From Sphingomonadaceae bacterium (lineage in GTDB: Bacteria; Pseudomonadota; Alphaproteobacteria; Sphingomonadales; Sphingomonadaceae): 6,950 bases of DNA. How positions within the stretch are numbered: position 1 is the first letter of the stretch; every line of letters begins with the position of its first letter. Shown here in pieces: positions 6,622 through 6,950 of the stretch. Position numbers and translations under genes: made by a program. Location: contig JACDGO010000107.1 of the NCBI GenBank assembly GCA_013821585.1, positions 1 through 6,950 of the forward strand, written 5' to 3'. The notes below the pieces were generated by a model. It was not told the DNA's origin. It saw nothing but the letters and a program-made list of their open reading frames with translations, and ran no database searches.

Positions 6622-6950
6622 CAATCCGCCATCTGTGGCGCGGTCGATCGTGGTGGCTGCGCGTCGCCCTGCTCTTCCACCACGGGGACACCATCCTTGA
6701 CATAGTCGTGAAGAAGCCGGGTGCCCTCGATCCTAAAGCCGACCGGGATGATATAGGCTCCCAAGATTTCCTTAGGCGCCAGTGCCGTGTGCTCCTCAAA
6801 GATCGACGGATGAAGTTCGAGTTCGCCGGTGCCGCGCCACAGCTCGCCGAATTTAGTCCCGGACGACACCGTCTGCACGAGCTGGTGCAACAGTGGCTTG
6901 GAATGATCGTTCACGTCCGCGCTCGGAAAATGGAGGGTGTGGAACAGGTC
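6621..6950 (-). CDS. acetoacetate decarboxylase-like protein, C-terminal part (partial)
   Basis: The frame enters from the right edge and ends in TGA at 6621-6623, giving the last 109 residues. GELWRGTGELELHP followed by PKEILGAYIIPVGFRIEG and LLHDYVKD lines up without gaps, by eye, with the C terminus of Clostridium acetobutylicum acetoacetate decarboxylase (HEAWTGPTRLQLF, PVKEIVSSSHI, VIYDYLK). About 25 further residues, rich in Pro, Gln and Asp, extend beyond the usual end. The Schiff-base lysine (Lys115 in the clostridial enzyme) would lie outside the window, so catalytic competence cannot be judged. Members in sphingomonads can act as aldolase-dehydratases rather than decarboxylases (Swit_4259 of Sphingomonas wittichii RW1, from memory), so the reaction is open. 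A GTG at 6914 is merely internal. The stop is 8 bases from the dioxygenase ATG. Confidence 0.75.
   Translation of the reverse strand, partial: DLFHTLHFPSADVNDHSKPLLHQLVQTVSSGTKFGELWRGTGELELHPSIFEEHTALAPKEILGAYIIPVGFRIEGTRLLHDYVKDGVPVVEEQGDAQPPRSTAPQMAD

Noticed and set aside
1..6950. tRNA, rRNA or CRISPR repeats
   Set aside because: No repeated spacer-like units, tRNA-like cloverleaf or rRNA segments were seen on either strand; nearly the whole window is coding.

Overview
The window is a GC-rich (by eye roughly 60-65% G+C) piece of what looks like an alphaproteobacterial, probably sphingomonad, accessory catabolic region. This guess rests on base composition, on an IS630-type transposase tail that resembles copies common in sphingomonads, and on the gene mix (GPH-type transporter, SMP-30 lactonase, SDR, acetoacetate-decarboxylase-like protein). 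No housekeeping marker is present, so the taxonomic call is soft.

Layout. Positions 2-112 on the + strand hold the last 36 codons of an IS630-family transposase whose body lies off the left edge. Everything else is on the - strand and reads right to left as one tightly packed gene run: an acetoacetate-decarboxylase-like protein (C-terminal part, cut by the right edge at 6950), a NicX-like non-haem iron ring-cleaving dioxygenase, a group A FAD-dependent monooxygenase, an SMP-30/gluconolactonase-like lactonase, an NADP(H)-type short-chain dehydrogenase, an alpha/beta hydrolase of the esterase/arylformamidase type, a small unrecognised ORF preceded by a possibly damaged reading frame, and a GPH-family (MelB-like) cation symporter. 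Neighbouring genes share 4-base stop/start overlaps (ATGA or GTGA) at four junctions and nearly so at a fifth, so this is almost certainly one transcript with coupled translation. Its promoter must lie beyond the right edge. The only internal gap is about 120 bp, at 1769-1888.

How the genes may work together (inference). A flavin hydroxylase next to a dioxygenase related to 2,5-dihydroxypyridine 5,6-dioxygenase, followed by a hydrolase of a fold that cleaves N-formyl amides, resembles the core logic of nicotinate/hydroxypyridine degradation: hydroxylate, open the ring, remove formate. The maleamate amidase and maleate isomerase of that route are not in the window. In their place are a lactonase, an SDR, an acetoacetate-decarboxylase-like enzyme and a GPH symporter, which is not the standard nic, pic or hpd layout. 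The cluster may therefore serve a different N-heterocycle or hydroxylated aromatic, possibly a sugar-conjugated one. The substrate cannot be read from the sequence.
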